From positions 1 through 39,523 of the forward strand of contig ONDA01000031.1 of assembly GCA_900316475.1 (NCBI GenBank): a stretch of DNA of 39,523 nt, in the 5' to 3' direction. The notes beneath the pieces were generated by a model. That model was given only the letters and a program-made list of their open reading frames with translations, was not told the origin of the DNA and ran no database searches. Position 1 is the stretch's first letter, and every line of letters starts with the position of its first letter. Source of the DNA: an uncultured Prevotellaceae bacterium (lineage in GTDB: Bacteria > Bacteroidota > Bacteroidia > Bacteroidales > Bacteroidaceae). Both the position numbers and the translations under genes were made by a program. Below are positions 24,247-32,640 of the stretch, piece by piece.

Positions 24247-25061
24247 TTGTTCATCGTAGCTTCGCGCAATTTGATACGGGTGAGCACCTGCTTCGTGTTG
24301 TAGGTGAAATCACCATTGAGTATCCATCCATAGTAGCCTGGGTCGAAGCGCAACACGTCGGTTACGGGTTTGCCCTTGTGCTTGCCGAAGTTGAACACCT
24401 CGGTGCGTACGCCGTTAACCTCCTGCCAGATGATGCGCCCGGCAAAGTCGACGTTGTCGTTCTGCTTCGAGAACTCTGCCAGTTTGTCCATATCGTTCTC
24501 CAGCACCTTCTCGGGGTCTTCATTGGCGCCGGGGGCGTACTTGTCGAGTTCGCCCATCAGCACGCGGTAGGTAGCCTCGGTGTCCTGGTCGGCGCGGTGG
24601 GCCTCGAAGTCGTCCTCCATCTTGCGGCCGCAATAGAATTTGTAGGCGGCGGCGAGGTTGCGGCGCTCCATCTTGTGGAAGATGGTCTGTGCGTCAATCA
24701 GGCGGCACTTCGAGAAGTCGAAGTCTATGCCTGCACGCAGGAACTCCTCCGCCAGCAGGGGCACGTCGAAGTGGTTGGAGTTGAAGCCGGCGATGTCGCT
24801 GCCTGAGAACACCTCATTCAGCTTTCCGCTGAGCTGCTTGAACGTCGGTTTGTCCTTGACTTCCTCCTCGCCGATACCCGTCAGCTGTGTGATAAACGGG
24901 TCGATAGGTCGTTCGGGATTGATAATCTCGTTGCCGCGTTCTTCGCGTCCGTCGGGGTATACCTTAATATATGATAGCTGGATGACGCGGTCTTTCACCA
25001 TGTCCAGTCCCGTAGTCTCTAAGTCGAAGATGACCAGCGGCTTCTTGAGGTTCAGTTTCAT
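24243..25061 (-). CDS. DnaQ-like 3'-5' exonuclease with C-terminal DUF3820-like domain
   Basis: This 272-residue protein has an N-terminal DEDDh exonuclease: Asp13 and Glu15 in FDLETTGLD, GFNSNHFDVPLLAEE as ExoII, and HRADQDTEAT as ExoIII. It should remove nucleotides from DNA 3' ends. The C-terminal ~60 residues (FNFGKHKGKPVTDVLRFDPGYYGWIL) match the small DUF3820/ExoX-C domain found on similar nucleases. It lies directly after dnaN (7 bp) and before porD (4-bp overlap). It could act as a proofreading or repair nuclease recruited by the clamp, but the position alone is the evidence for that. Confidence 0.9.
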   Translation of the reverse strand: MKLNLKKPLVIFDLETTGLDMVKDRVIQLSYIKVYPDGREERGNEIINPERPIDPFITQLTGIGEEEVKDKPTFKQLSGKLNEVFSGSDIAGFNSNHFDVPLLAEEFLRAGIDFDFSKCRLIDAQTIFHKMERRNLAAAYKFYCGRKMEDDFEAHRADQDTEATYRVLMGELDKYAPGANEDPEKVLENDMDKLAEFSKQNDNVDFAGRIIWQEVNGVRTEVFNFGKHKGKPVTDVLRFDPGYYGWILNGDFTYNTKQVLTRIKLREATMNK

Positions 25062-25068
25062 GGTCTTA

Positions 25069-26193
25069 TCAGTCGTTTAAGAGCATTGGCATCATCAGCA
25101 TCAGTACATCCTGGTTCTCTGGCTGTTCAGAGGGCAGTACCAGTCCGGCACGGCTGGGGTCGGCCAGCTGGATGACAATCTCAGGGCAGTCGAAATTGCT
25201 CAGCACCTCGATGAAGGAGGAACCCTTGAAGCCGATACTCATGGTCTGGCCGTTATAGTCGCAGCTCATACGTTCGGTAGCCGTCTTCGAGAAGTCGTAG
25301 TCCTCGGCGTCTAACTGTAGCGTCGAGCCATCTACATGGAAGCGGATGAGGTTGCTCGAATCGTTGGCGAAGGGCTGTACGCGGCGCAGGGCTGCCAGTA
25401 GTCCGCTGCGGTCTACGCGCAGCTCGTTGGGGTTGTTCTGCGGGATGACGGAGTTGTAGTTGGGATAGCGTCCCTCAATCAGTCGGCAGAGGATGATGCC
25501 GTCGCCGTAGTTGATTTCGGCGTTGCGCTCGTCGAAACGGATGGTGACGTCGCCACCGTCCTTGCCCAAAAGGTTCTTCAGCAGTGTGGCTGGCTTCTTC
25601 GGCAGGATGAAGGATGCCGGCTGGTCGCTCTTGATGCTATAGATCTTGTTGCGCACCAGTTTGTGACCGTCAGAGGCCACGATGGCCAGGCAGTCGGGCG
25701 TCAGGTCGAAGAAGATGCCGTTCATCACCGGTCGCAGCTCATCCTGGGCGGTTGCGAAGATGCTGCGGTTGATGTTCTCGGCCAGCATCTGGTTGCTGAT
25801 GACGATGGTTGTCGCGGCGTCGCCGACGGTCTGTGCCGTAGGATATTCGTCGGCATTCTCCGTAGGCAGACTGAACAGGCCGTTCTGATAAGTAATCTTG
25901 GCAATGTTCGACTGTAGGTCAACGTCGAACGTGATGGGTTGCTCTGAGAATCCCTTGACGGCCTCCAACAGGTCGTGATTGCCAATGGCAAAGCGTCCGT
26001 CGCCATCGCTATCGGTCAGTTCAACCGTCGTCTGCATCGTGTTCTCACTGTCAGATGCCGTCAGCCGCAGGGTCTGTTCGCTGACGTCGAAAACGAAGTC
26101 GCCCAAGATGGGCAGGGCGTTTTTACTGTTGATAACTCTGGAGAGTGCGACGAGCTTTGAGCTCAAAGCAGTGCTTGATACTGTGAATCTCAT
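25069..26193 (-). CDS. dnaN: DNA polymerase III beta subunit (sliding clamp)
   Basis: This 374-residue protein has the three-domain clamp fold: MRFTVSSTALSSKLVALSRVINSKNALPIL at the N-terminus (in part), SLPTENADEYPT in the first domain, SGLLAALRRVQPFAN in the third, and a C-terminal LMPMLLND ending. It tethers DNA polymerase III and other repair proteins to DNA. It is the first gene of a dnaN-exonuclease-porD series. In other Bacteroidales dnaN stands in the same neighbourhood, not next to dnaA. Confidence 0.96.
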   Translation of the reverse strand: MRFTVSSTALSSKLVALSRVINSKNALPILGDFVFDVSEQTLRLTASDSENTMQTTVELTDSDGDGRFAIGNHDLLEAVKGFSEQPITFDVDLQSNIAKITYQNGLFSLPTENADEYPTAQTVGDAATTIVISNQMLAENINRSIFATAQDELRPVMNGIFFDLTPDCLAIVASDGHKLVRNKIYSIKSDQPASFILPKKPATLLKNLLGKDGGDVTIRFDERNAEINYGDGIILCRLIEGRYPNYNSVIPQNNPNELRVDRSGLLAALRRVQPFANDSSNLIRFHVDGSTLQLDAEDYDFSKTATERMSCDYNGQTMSIGFKGSSFIEVLSNFDCPEIVIQLADPSRAGLVLPSEQPENQDVLMLMMPMLLND

Positions 26194-26231
26194 ATTGTTT
26201 CTTTGTTTGTAGTTTCTTCTCTTTTGGACTA

Positions 26232-26239
26232 CAAAATTA
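26232..26239 (-). promoter_or_regulatory. -7 box for the dnaN operon
   Basis: TAATTTTG on the minus strand (plus CAAAATTA) lies 38 bp before the dnaN start. The spacer to 26354 also contains a weaker plus-strand TACTTTCG (26302-26309) for the divergent DUF3127 gene. Confidence 0.6.
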
Positions 26240-26353
26240 CAAAAAAAAGTGTTATTAGAAAAATTTATGCTTAAAAATTCTCGTTTTCAAACTATTTTTA
26301 GTACTTTCGCGGTCTGAAATTGCTTAAATCAACAATTTAATACAATAAATAAT

Positions 26354-26767
26354 ATGGATTTAACAGGTAGAATTATTGCTGTATTGCCAGCACAAAGTGG
26401 TGTTTCGGCACGCACCGGAAACCAGTGGATGTCTCAAGACTATGTGATTGAGGTTCCGGGACAGTTCCCCCGTCGTTGCGTTTTTCGAATCTTCGGTGAA
26501 GACCGCATCAAACAGTTTAACATTCAGATGAACGAGGATGTGACCGTTCAGTTCGATATTGATGCCCATGAGTATCAAGGTCGTTGGTTCAACGATATCC
26601 GTGCCTTCAACATCATCCGCGGACAGGTGGCTCCCGCTGCAGCTCCCGTCGCCGGTGCTGCACCTTTCCCGCCGGCACAGCCCGCAGCTCCTGCAGCAGA
26701 TGCCGCTCCGTTCCCCCCGGCTCAGGATGCGCCTGCTGAGGGGTCAACAGACGACCTGCCGTTCTAA
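26354..26767 (+). CDS. DUF3127 protein with SSB-like C-terminal tail
   Basis: This 137-residue protein has a DUF3127 domain at residues about 1-90 (MDLTGRIIAVLPAQSG, WMSQDYVIEVPGQFPR, HEYQGRWFNDIRAF). The predicted fold is an OB-like barrel. A low-complexity Ala/Pro linker follows (about 91-130), with two APFPPAQ repeats. The final residues are DDLPF, nearly the DDDIPF tip of bacterial SSBs that recruits replication and repair proteins. The family function is unknown; this ending suggests single-strand DNA work. It is divergent from dnaN and converges on the EFR1 gene with overlapping stops. Confidence 0.9.
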   Translation: MDLTGRIIAVLPAQSGVSARTGNQWMSQDYVIEVPGQFPRRCVFRIFGEDRIKQFNIQMNEDVTVQFDIDAHEYQGRWFNDIRAFNIIRGQVAPAAAPVAGAAPFPPAQPAAPAADAAPFPPAQDAPAEGSTDDLPF

Positions 26768-27531
26768 GGCTTAAAATAGTATTGTCCGCGCCTGCGCGTA
26801 ATACGCCCATAGTTGATGGCGTGGACAGGACAATGATGATAGCAGCTGAGACAACACGTACAGCTGCTATCATTTTTCCATACCGGTGTGTCGTCGAAGG
26901 CGATGTCGCCGACAGGGCACACCTCGGCACACTTGCCGCAGTGGATGCAGACGTCGGCATCGACGGTGAACTTCCTGTCAGTAATCATGAAGCGGTTGAA
27001 GTAGGCGCCGATGACGTGGGTGAACGTCCAGGGCGTTAGTCCGAGCGTCAGCTGCGAGTAGCCCGTTTGCCGTTCGGTGACGATGTTCACGAAGTCTTCC
27101 AGCCGGCGGCTGGCCTCCTCCTTCTTCTCACGCTCGCGTTCGGGCGTATCGGTGTACATGAACGGTAGACAGACGTAGCTCTCGGGCATCGTCAGCGACT
27201 GGCAGCTGTCGAGCGCGATGCCCCTTGCGGCCAGTTCGCCGGCCATCATCTTCATAGCCAGTCCTGTGCTGTCGCCACACGTACACAGCGCATAGGCATA
27301 GTGGCCCGCAGCGTTGCCGATGCGTAGCCTGCCGACAAACTCGCGGACGATATGTGGCGGTTGCCAGCCGTGAACGGGGAAGCAGAAGCCTATGCGCTCG
27401 CCGTCCTCTAAAGTGTATTCACACGTCCCCTTCAGTTCCTGGGGGATGAAGAGCAGCCGCTCGCCGGTAGTGTCCGCTAACCGTTCGGCAGCCCATCTTG
27501 TATTGCCTGTACCTGAGAAATAGAAAATCAT
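26764..27531 (-). CDS. EFR1-type flavodoxin/ferredoxin fusion
   Basis: 255 residues. The N-terminus is flavodoxin-like (MIFYFSGTGNTRWAAERLA, the FMN phosphate loop SGTGNT), and GFCFPVHGWQPP is the second flavin loop. The C-terminal ~70 residues hold two [4Fe-4S] motifs: CIHCGKCAEVCP and CTCCLSCYHHCP. Such EFR1-family proteins move single electrons, and their partners are unknown. The second cluster motif has one extra Cys (CTCC). Its stop overlaps that of the DUF3127 gene. Confidence 0.92.
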   Translation of the reverse strand: MIFYFSGTGNTRWAAERLADTTGERLLFIPQELKGTCEYTLEDGERIGFCFPVHGWQPPHIVREFVGRLRIGNAAGHYAYALCTCGDSTGLAMKMMAGELAARGIALDSCQSLTMPESYVCLPFMYTDTPEREREKKEEASRRLEDFVNIVTERQTGYSQLTLGLTPWTFTHVIGAYFNRFMITDRKFTVDADVCIHCGKCAEVCPVGDIAFDDTPVWKNDSSCTCCLSCYHHCPVHAINYGRITRRRGQYYFKP

Positions 27532-27625
27532 GGGGGCAAAGTTACGAAAAGTTGCGTAAATGCCAAAGAAAATCCAAGAGAAATGCGCGTGGGGTGAGGC
27601 CGCAGATTATTTTTCCCATTATCGT

Positions 27626-27656
27626 TTTGCTATTTCAGAAAATCCTTGTACTTTTG
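27626..27656 (+). promoter_or_regulatory. Promoter of the phosphoethanolamine transferase gene
   Basis: TTTG (27626-27629) lies 19 bp before TACTTTTG (27649-27656). It falls inside an upstream open frame that begins at 27560, which shows the real start is downstream. Confidence 0.75.
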
Positions 27657-27676
27657 CAACAGTGATAAAAATCAGA

Positions 27677-29227
27677 ATGATGGTATTAAGTAAGTCGATT
27701 TCGCTTTTTGTCTTTTCCTGTGTTGTGAGTATAGCAACGTTGCTGTTATACAACATCCCTTTCTTCAGTTATGTTGTAGACAATACTCGTGAGGGGGCGG
27801 GTCAGGTCTTCGTCGTAGCGTCGCTGATAGTCATGATGCTGGCGCTGAACTTCATGATGGCCTATCTCACGATGTTTCTGTTGAGGAGGGTAGGTCGTGT
27901 CGTGCTTGCCGTCCTTGCGCTGATCAATGCCGTTGCTGTCTACTTTATCATTACCTATAGTGTGATGATAGATGCCACGACCATCGAGAACGTCTTCAAT
28001 ACCCGCTATTCCGAGGCATCAGGTTTCTTCAGTCTGTGGCTGTGGCTCTTCGTGTTGGTCTGTGGCGTTCTGCCTGCTTTATATTGTCTTCTGCAGCCAG
28101 TGGACTACGGCAAGGCGAAGAAGATGGGCGCCTACTGCGGCGGTTCGCTGGCCATCGTTCTTGTGACGGTATTGGTGAATGTCAGTCAGACATTGTGGAT
28201 TAGCCAGCACGACACAGAGCTGGGCGGGCTGTTGCAGCCTTGGTCGTATATTGTGAATACAGGTCGTGTCATCAGCTTCAGTCATGACGAGCAGGCCGAG
28301 GAGATTAAGCTGCCCGACGGCCGGATAACTGACGACGAGAAGGCCGTTGTGGTGCTCGTCATTGGCGAGTCGGCCAGGAAAGCCAATTTCCAGCTTTACG
28401 GCTACGGACGGAAAACCAATCCGCAGTTGGCCAGACAGGAGGGGCTGAAGGTGTATCAGGCTACGTCGTGTGCCACCTACACTACGGCCGGTGCGAAAGC
28501 CATTCTCGAACCCAAGGAGAGCGACGACCTGTATGAGTTGTTGCCGAACTATGCCTTCCGTACCGGTGTCGATGTGTCGTGGCGTACGTCGAACTGGGGA
28601 GAGCCGCCCATACATATCGACGAATACCTGACCAACGAAGCCCTCGGCGAGAAATATCCTGGCGAGAACCAGTACTTTGACGAAATCCTGCTGAAGGGAC
28701 TTCGTGAGCGTATCGAGGCGAGTCGGAAGCGCAAGGTGCTGATTGTGCTGCATACCAGTACGAGTCACGGGCCGAAATATGCCGACAAATATCCGAAGGC
28801 TTTCGAGGTGTACAAACCTGTTGCCAGGAGTGTTGAAGAAGGCGAGAAGCATCTGGACCAGCTCGTCAATGCCTATGACAACACCATACGCTACACCGAC
28901 TTCCTGCTTGACAGCCTTATAAACACCCTGCGTTCTTTGAAAGCGTGGAAGAGCGCTATGCTCTTCATCTCCGACCACGGTGAGTCGCTCGGCGAGAATA
29001 AGGTTTTCATGCATGGTCTTCCGATGCGGTTGGCACCGAAGCTGCAGTATGAGATTCCGTTTCTGGTATGGACCTCAAAAGGTTTCAGAGAGTACAAGAG
29101 TCAGCTGCCGCCGGTTCTCGAGCAGCACTACATCTTCCACTCCGTGCTCAATCTGCTGTCGATAGAGTCGCCGGCCTATAATCCAAACTACGATATCTTT
29201 ACCATTCAGTCTCCAGCTGGCCAATAA
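27677..29227 (+). CDS. Phosphoethanolamine transferase (EptA-like)
   Basis: 516 residues from the ATG at 27677 (the next codon is also Met). About five N-terminal transmembrane helices occupy residues 1-170. The C-terminal sulfatase-like domain carries the metal-site motifs VIGESARKANFQLYGYGR and FISDHGESLGE. TSCATYTTAGAKA is the probable nucleophile-Thr region, equivalent to SCGTATA in EptA. HTSTSHGPKYADKYP is also conserved. The enzyme moves phosphoethanolamine from phosphatidylethanolamine to lipid A or a core sugar in the periplasm, as is known for Bacteroidota enzymes conferring polymyxin resistance. It overlaps the convergent folK by 29 bp. Not to be assumed to cause resistance by itself. 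Confidence 0.9.
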   Translation: MMVLSKSISLFVFSCVVSIATLLLYNIPFFSYVVDNTREGAGQVFVVASLIVMMLALNFMMAYLTMFLLRRVGRVVLAVLALINAVAVYFIITYSVMIDATTIENVFNTRYSEASGFFSLWLWLFVLVCGVLPALYCLLQPVDYGKAKKMGAYCGGSLAIVLVTVLVNVSQTLWISQHDTELGGLLQPWSYIVNTGRVISFSHDEQAEEIKLPDGRITDDEKAVVVLVIGESARKANFQLYGYGRKTNPQLARQEGLKVYQATSCATYTTAGAKAILEPKESDDLYELLPNYAFRTGVDVSWRTSNWGEPPIHIDEYLTNEALGEKYPGENQYFDEILLKGLRERIEASRKRKVLIVLHTSTSHGPKYADKYPKAFEVYKPVARSVEEGEKHLDQLVNAYDNTIRYTDFLLDSLINTLRSLKAWKSAMLFISDHGESLGENKVFMHGLPMRLAPKLQYEIPFLVWTSKGFREYKSQLPPVLEQHYIFHSVLNLLSIESPAYNPNYDIFTIQSPAGQ

Positions 29228-29579
29228 GGTTCTTGACGTAGTTGCGCTGCCAGTCGCGCTGATGTCGCTGTTCGCCGTCGAACAGCAGGAGGTCGAGGTC
29301 GATGGGTACGATGCCGAGCCGCCGTTTGGTCTCCGTACGTCCGAAGCGCTTTTCCGTCAGCTTCAGCCATGTGTTCAGAGCCTCTTCGTCCATGTCCGTC
29401 GTTCCCTTTGCCAACTGGTTCAGGTAGGCATCGCGGCGCGTGGCATTGCCGACGGGTTCCGTCCAGCATTCATCGGTAAACTGCAAATCAGAAAGAATCT
29501 CTTCAAGGCAGCGGCGTGCCTTGGAGAGATTCGTTTTTTGGAAGCGGTTGGCCGCCAGCGATATGATGACCTGATGCAT
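29199..29579 (-). CDS. folK: HPPK-like 2-amino-4-hydroxy-6-hydroxymethyldihydropteridine pyrophosphokinase
   Basis: This 126-residue protein has MHQVIISLAANRFQKTNLSKA at the N-terminus in place of the usual LGSN-x-x-R. The signature RRLGIVPIDLDLLLFDG (PROSITE-like RxxxRPIDLDLL) lies near 85-102. HPPK transfers pyrophosphate from ATP to the pterin in folate synthesis. At 126 residues it is shorter than the usual ~160: the loop/C-terminal part is reduced, and the pterin contacts near the N-terminus differ. It may be an active short form or a divergent paralogue. It is 3 bp downstream of maeB and overlaps the end of the convergent transferase gene by 29 bp. Confidence 0.75.
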   Translation of the reverse strand: MHQVIISLAANRFQKTNLSKARRCLEEILSDLQFTDECWTEPVGNATRRDAYLNQLAKGTTDMDEEALNTWLKLTEKRFGRTETKRRLGIVPIDLDLLLFDGEQRHQRDWQRNYVKNLIGQLETEW

Positions 29580-29582
29580 CGT

Positions 29583-31883
29583 CTACTTGGCAGCATTGAT
29601 GCGTGACTTCACCTTGTCGACATACGCGTCGATGGTAGCCACCGCCACGATGTTCACCACGTCGCGCACCGAGGCGCCGAAGTCGATGAAGTGTATGGGC
29701 TTGTTCAGTCCCATCTGTATCGGGCCAATAATCTCGACGTCGGCGTCAAGCATCTGCAGCATCTTATAGCTGGAGCGTGCCGATGTCAGGTTGGGGAACA
29801 CCAGCGTGTTAACCTTCTTTCCATTCAGTCGTGTGAAGGGATACTGTTCGTCGCGCAGCTCATCGTCGAGGGCGAATCCCAGTCCCAGTTCGCCGTCTAT
29901 GGGCAGGTCGGGATAGAGTTTCTGCATCTGTTGTACGGCCTCCTTCACCTTCTTGGCACCGTTACTCTGCGACGAGCCGAAGTTTGAGTGTGAAATCATC
30001 GAGATGACAGGTTTCTCGTTGAAGAATCGTACGGCAGTAGACACCAGTTTGGCAATGTCTACCAGCGTGTCTGTGTCGGGATTCTCGTTTACCAGCGTGT
30101 CGGCAATATAGATGGTGCCTTTAGGTGAGTTGATGATGTGCATGGCACCGAAGTGCTGGTATTCGGGACGTATGCCGATGACCTCGTTGACCACCTTGAT
30201 GGTGTTCGAGTACTTTGTATAAAGTCCCGTGATGAAGGCGTCAGCCTCGCCTGTCTCGACCATCATCATGCCGAAGTAGTTGCGCTCGAACATCTTGTCG
30301 TTAGCCTCCTGGAAGGTGTAGCCCTCGCGCTGCCGCTTCTCGGTCAGTATGCGGGCATAGCGCTCGCGGCGCTCCTGTTCGCTGGGATGGCGCAGGTTGA
30401 CGATCTCTATACCTTCAAGGCTTAGGTCAAGACTTTTTGCTAACTTCATGATTACCTCGTCGTTACCGAGCAGTATGGGCTGGCATATACCCTCCGCCTT
30501 AGCCTGTACGGCAGCCTTCAGCATCGTGGGGTGAATAGCCTCGGCAAACACCACGCGCTGCGGGTGGGCAGCAGCCGTAGCATAGAGTTTCTGCGTCAGC
30601 TTTGTCTCCTGTCCGAGCAGCACAGAGAGCGAGTCCTTGTACTCCTCCCAGTTGTCAATCGTCTTGCGAGCCACGCCGCTGTCGATGGCGGCCTTGGCGA
30701 CGGCTGCCGACACCTCAGAGATGAGTCGCGGGTCGACGGGTTTCGGAATGAAGTAGTCGCGGCCGAAGCGCAGGTTGTTCACCTTGTAGACGTCGTTCAC
30801 CACATCGGGCACAGGTTGCTTGGCCAGGTCGGCGATGGCGTGAACGGCAGCCAGCTTCATCTCCTCGTTGATGGCCGTAGCGTGAACGTCCAGCGCGCCT
30901 CGGAAGATGTAGGGGAAGCCGATGACGTTGTTGATTTGGTTGGGGTAGTCGGTGCGTCCCGTAGACATCAGCACGTCGGGGCGTGCCTCCATGGCGTCCT
31001 CGTAGGAGATCTCGGGCACGGGGTTGGCCAGTGCGAAGATGACGGGGTCCTTAGCCATTGTCTTCACCATCTCCTTCGACAGCACGTTGCCCTTTGACAG
31101 TCCGACGAAGACGTCGGCGCCGTAGACGGCTTCAGCCAGCGTCGTGATGTCCGTTCTGGAGGTGGCGAAGAATCGCTTCTGCTCGTTCAGGTCGGTGCGG
31201 TCCTGGCGGATGACGCCCTTCGAGTCGAGCATCACGATGTTCTCCTTACTGGCGCCGATGGCCATATAAAGTTTGGTACACGAGATGGCGGCAGCGCCGG
31301 CACCGTTCACCACAATCTTCACCTTTGCGATATCCTTGCCGATGACCTCCAGTGCGTTCTTCAGTCCGGCGGCCGAGATGATGGCCGTGCCGTGCTGGTC
31401 GTCGTGCATCACGGGGATGTCGAGGGTACGCTTCAGGCGTTCCTCTATATAGAAGCACTCCGGCGCCTTGATGTCCTCGAGGTTGATGCCGCCGAAGGTC
31501 GGCGCTATGCGCTCCACAGCCTCGCAGAACTTCTCCGGGTCCTTCTCGTTCACCTCGATGTCGAACACGTCGATGCCGCCGTAAATCTTGAACAGCAGCC
31601 CCTTGCCCTCCATCACCGGCTTGCCGCTCATGGCGCCGATGTCGCCTAATCCCAAGACGGCCGTACCGTTAGAGATGACGGCCACCAGGTTACCCTTGTC
31701 GGTATAGCGGTAGGCAGCGTCGGGATTCTCCTGAATCTCCAGGCAGGGGTAGGCCACGCCGGGCGAGTAGGCCAGCGAGAGGTCTGTTTGTGTGCGATAA
31801 GCCTTTGTCGGCTTTACTTCGATTTTACCGGGACGTCCGCTCTCGTGGTATTGCAGAGCGGCTTCTTTTGATATCTTCACCAT
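29583..31883 (-). CDS. maeB: NADP-dependent malic enzyme with phosphotransacetylase-like domain
   Basis: This 766-residue protein has the malic-enzyme domain at about 1-425 ([33 protein letters not shown], the metal-binding DDQHGTAII, and the NADP loop [15 protein letters not shown]). The phosphotransacetylase-like domain is at about 430-766 ([32 protein letters not shown]). It converts malate to pyruvate, CO2 and NADPH. The C-terminal domain is thought to be regulatory, sensing acetyl-CoA, and normally lacks phosphotransacetylase activity. Length and order are standard. It is transcribed with folK and divergent from the tetR gene. Confidence 0.96.
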   Translation of the reverse strand: MVKISKEAALQYHESGRPGKIEVKPTKAYRTQTDLSLAYSPGVAYPCLEIQENPDAAYRYTDKGNLVAVISNGTAVLGLGDIGAMSGKPVMEGKGLLFKIYGGIDVFDIEVNEKDPEKFCEAVERIAPTFGGINLEDIKAPECFYIEERLKRTLDIPVMHDDQHGTAIISAAGLKNALEVIGKDIAKVKIVVNGAGAAAISCTKLYMAIGASKENIVMLDSKGVIRQDRTDLNEQKRFFATSRTDITTLAEAVYGADVFVGLSKGNVLSKEMVKTMAKDPVIFALANPVPEISYEDAMEARPDVLMSTGRTDYPNQINNVIGFPYIFRGALDVHATAINEEMKLAAVHAIADLAKQPVPDVVNDVYKVNNLRFGRDYFIPKPVDPRLISEVSAAVAKAAIDSGVARKTIDNWEEYKDSLSVLLGQETKLTQKLYATAAAHPQRVVFAEAIHPTMLKAAVQAKAEGICQPILLGNDEVIMKLAKSLDLSLEGIEIVNLRHPSEQERRERYARILTEKRQREGYTFQEANDKMFERNYFGMMMVETGEADAFITGLYTKYSNTIKVVNEVIGIRPEYQHFGAMHIINSPKGTIYIADTLVNENPDTDTLVDIAKLVSTAVRFFNEKPVISMISHSNFGSSQSNGAKKVKEAVQQMQKLYPDLPIDGELGLGFALDDELRDEQYPFTRLNGKKVNTLVFPNLTSARSSYKMLQMLDADVEIIGPIQMGLNKPIHFIDFGASVRDVVNIVAVATIDAYVDKVKSRINAAK

Positions 31884-31928
31884 GGGTTTAATTGTGTATT
31901 ATGTTGTTTTCTGTCATTTTTCGGTCTG

Positions 31929-31936
31929 CAAAAGTA
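31929..31936 (-). promoter_or_regulatory. -7 box for maeB-folK
   Basis: TACTTTTG on the minus strand (plus CAAAAGTA) lies 45 bp before the maeB start. About 43 bp to the right the TetR promoter faces the other way. Confidence 0.65.
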
Positions 31937-31978
31937 ATAAAAACTGCGGAAAAAGCGGCGTGTTTTTCCATTTTTTTG

Positions 31979-31986
31979 TAACTTTG
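31979..31986 (+). promoter_or_regulatory. -7 box for the TetR-SGNH-MBOAT-patatin operon
   Basis: TAACTTTG followed by GCACCC lies 18 bp before the ATG at 32005. Frames open upstream of it are not translated from this promoter, so the start at 31882 is wrong. Confidence 0.7.
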
Positions 31987-32004
31987 CACCCAAAATTCAA
32001 GTTT

Positions 32005-32640
32005 ATGCAGGAAATAAAGACTTTTACAGACTATAAAATCTCGCTTCGAGACCGCATACTCGACACCGCGATGAAGGACTTTGTACGTCGCGGCGTCAAG
32101 GCAGTGAAGATGGACGACATAGCAGCTGCCCTCGCCATTTCTAAGCGCACGCTCTACGAAATCTACGACACCAAGGAGCAGGTCATCTTCGAGGGACTCA
32201 AGCGTTATCATCGTCTCAAGAATGAAGAGCTGATGGCTTTTGCCCATGACCCCCATCACGACGTGCTCGACATTGTTATCTTCCTCTATCGGCGTCATAT
32301 TGGCGACTCCAGTTCGTTGAATCCTGCTTTCTACGAAGAGGTCAGCAGGTATCCGCAGATTGTCGATTATTTAGAGCAACAGCAGCAGTACCGTCGGAAT
32401 AATTTCATCGTTTTCATGCAGCGGGGTGTCGACGAGGGCTTTTTCCGTAATGATATCAACTATACCATCATCAGCCACGTCTTCGAAGCCTTGGGCAACT
32501 ATATGCAGCAGACCCAACTCTACCATAAGTTCACCTTCGAGGAACTTTTCTTCAACATGTTGTTTGTCACCCTGCGAGGATTCTGTACCGCCAAAGGCAT
32601 TAGCAAGCTCGACCAGTTCTTTGCTGCCAACCGTCTATGA
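32005..32640 (+). CDS. TetR/AcrR-family transcriptional regulator
   Basis: 211 residues from the ATG after the promoter. The N-terminal DNA-binding domain (about 14-60) has LRDRILDTAMKDFVRRG and the helix-turn-helix KMDDIAAALAISKRTLYEIYDTKEQVI. The remaining helices form the ligand-binding/dimer domain (ends with LDQFFAANRL). It overlaps the SGNH gene start by 4 bp (ATGA) and is the first gene of its operon, so autoregulation is likely. An operator could lie in the short maeB-tetR spacer, but I see no clear inverted repeat. The ligand is unknown. Confidence 0.92.
   Translation: MQEIKTFTDYKISLRDRILDTAMKDFVRRGVKAVKMDDIAAALAISKRTLYEIYDTKEQVIFEGLKRYHRLKNEELMAFAHDPHHDVLDIVIFLYRRHIGDSSSLNPAFYEEVSRYPQIVDYLEQQQQYRRNNFIVFMQRGVDEGFFRNDINYTIISHVFEALGNYMQQTQLYHKFTFEELFFNMLFVTLRGFCTAKGISKLDQFFAANRL

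Noticed and set aside
27560-27676. N-terminal extension of the phosphoethanolamine transferase
   Set aside because: It spans the promoter with both -33 and -7 boxes; the membrane helix begins right after the Met at 27677.
27677-29227. Arylsulfatase
   Set aside because: The fold is shared, but N-terminal helices and the SCATYT/SDHGES pattern fit phosphoethanolamine transferases, and there is no CxPxR sulfatase motif.
31882-32004. N-terminal extension of the TetR regulator
   Set aside because: It contains the TAACTTTG promoter; the family starts at about the ATG at 32005.
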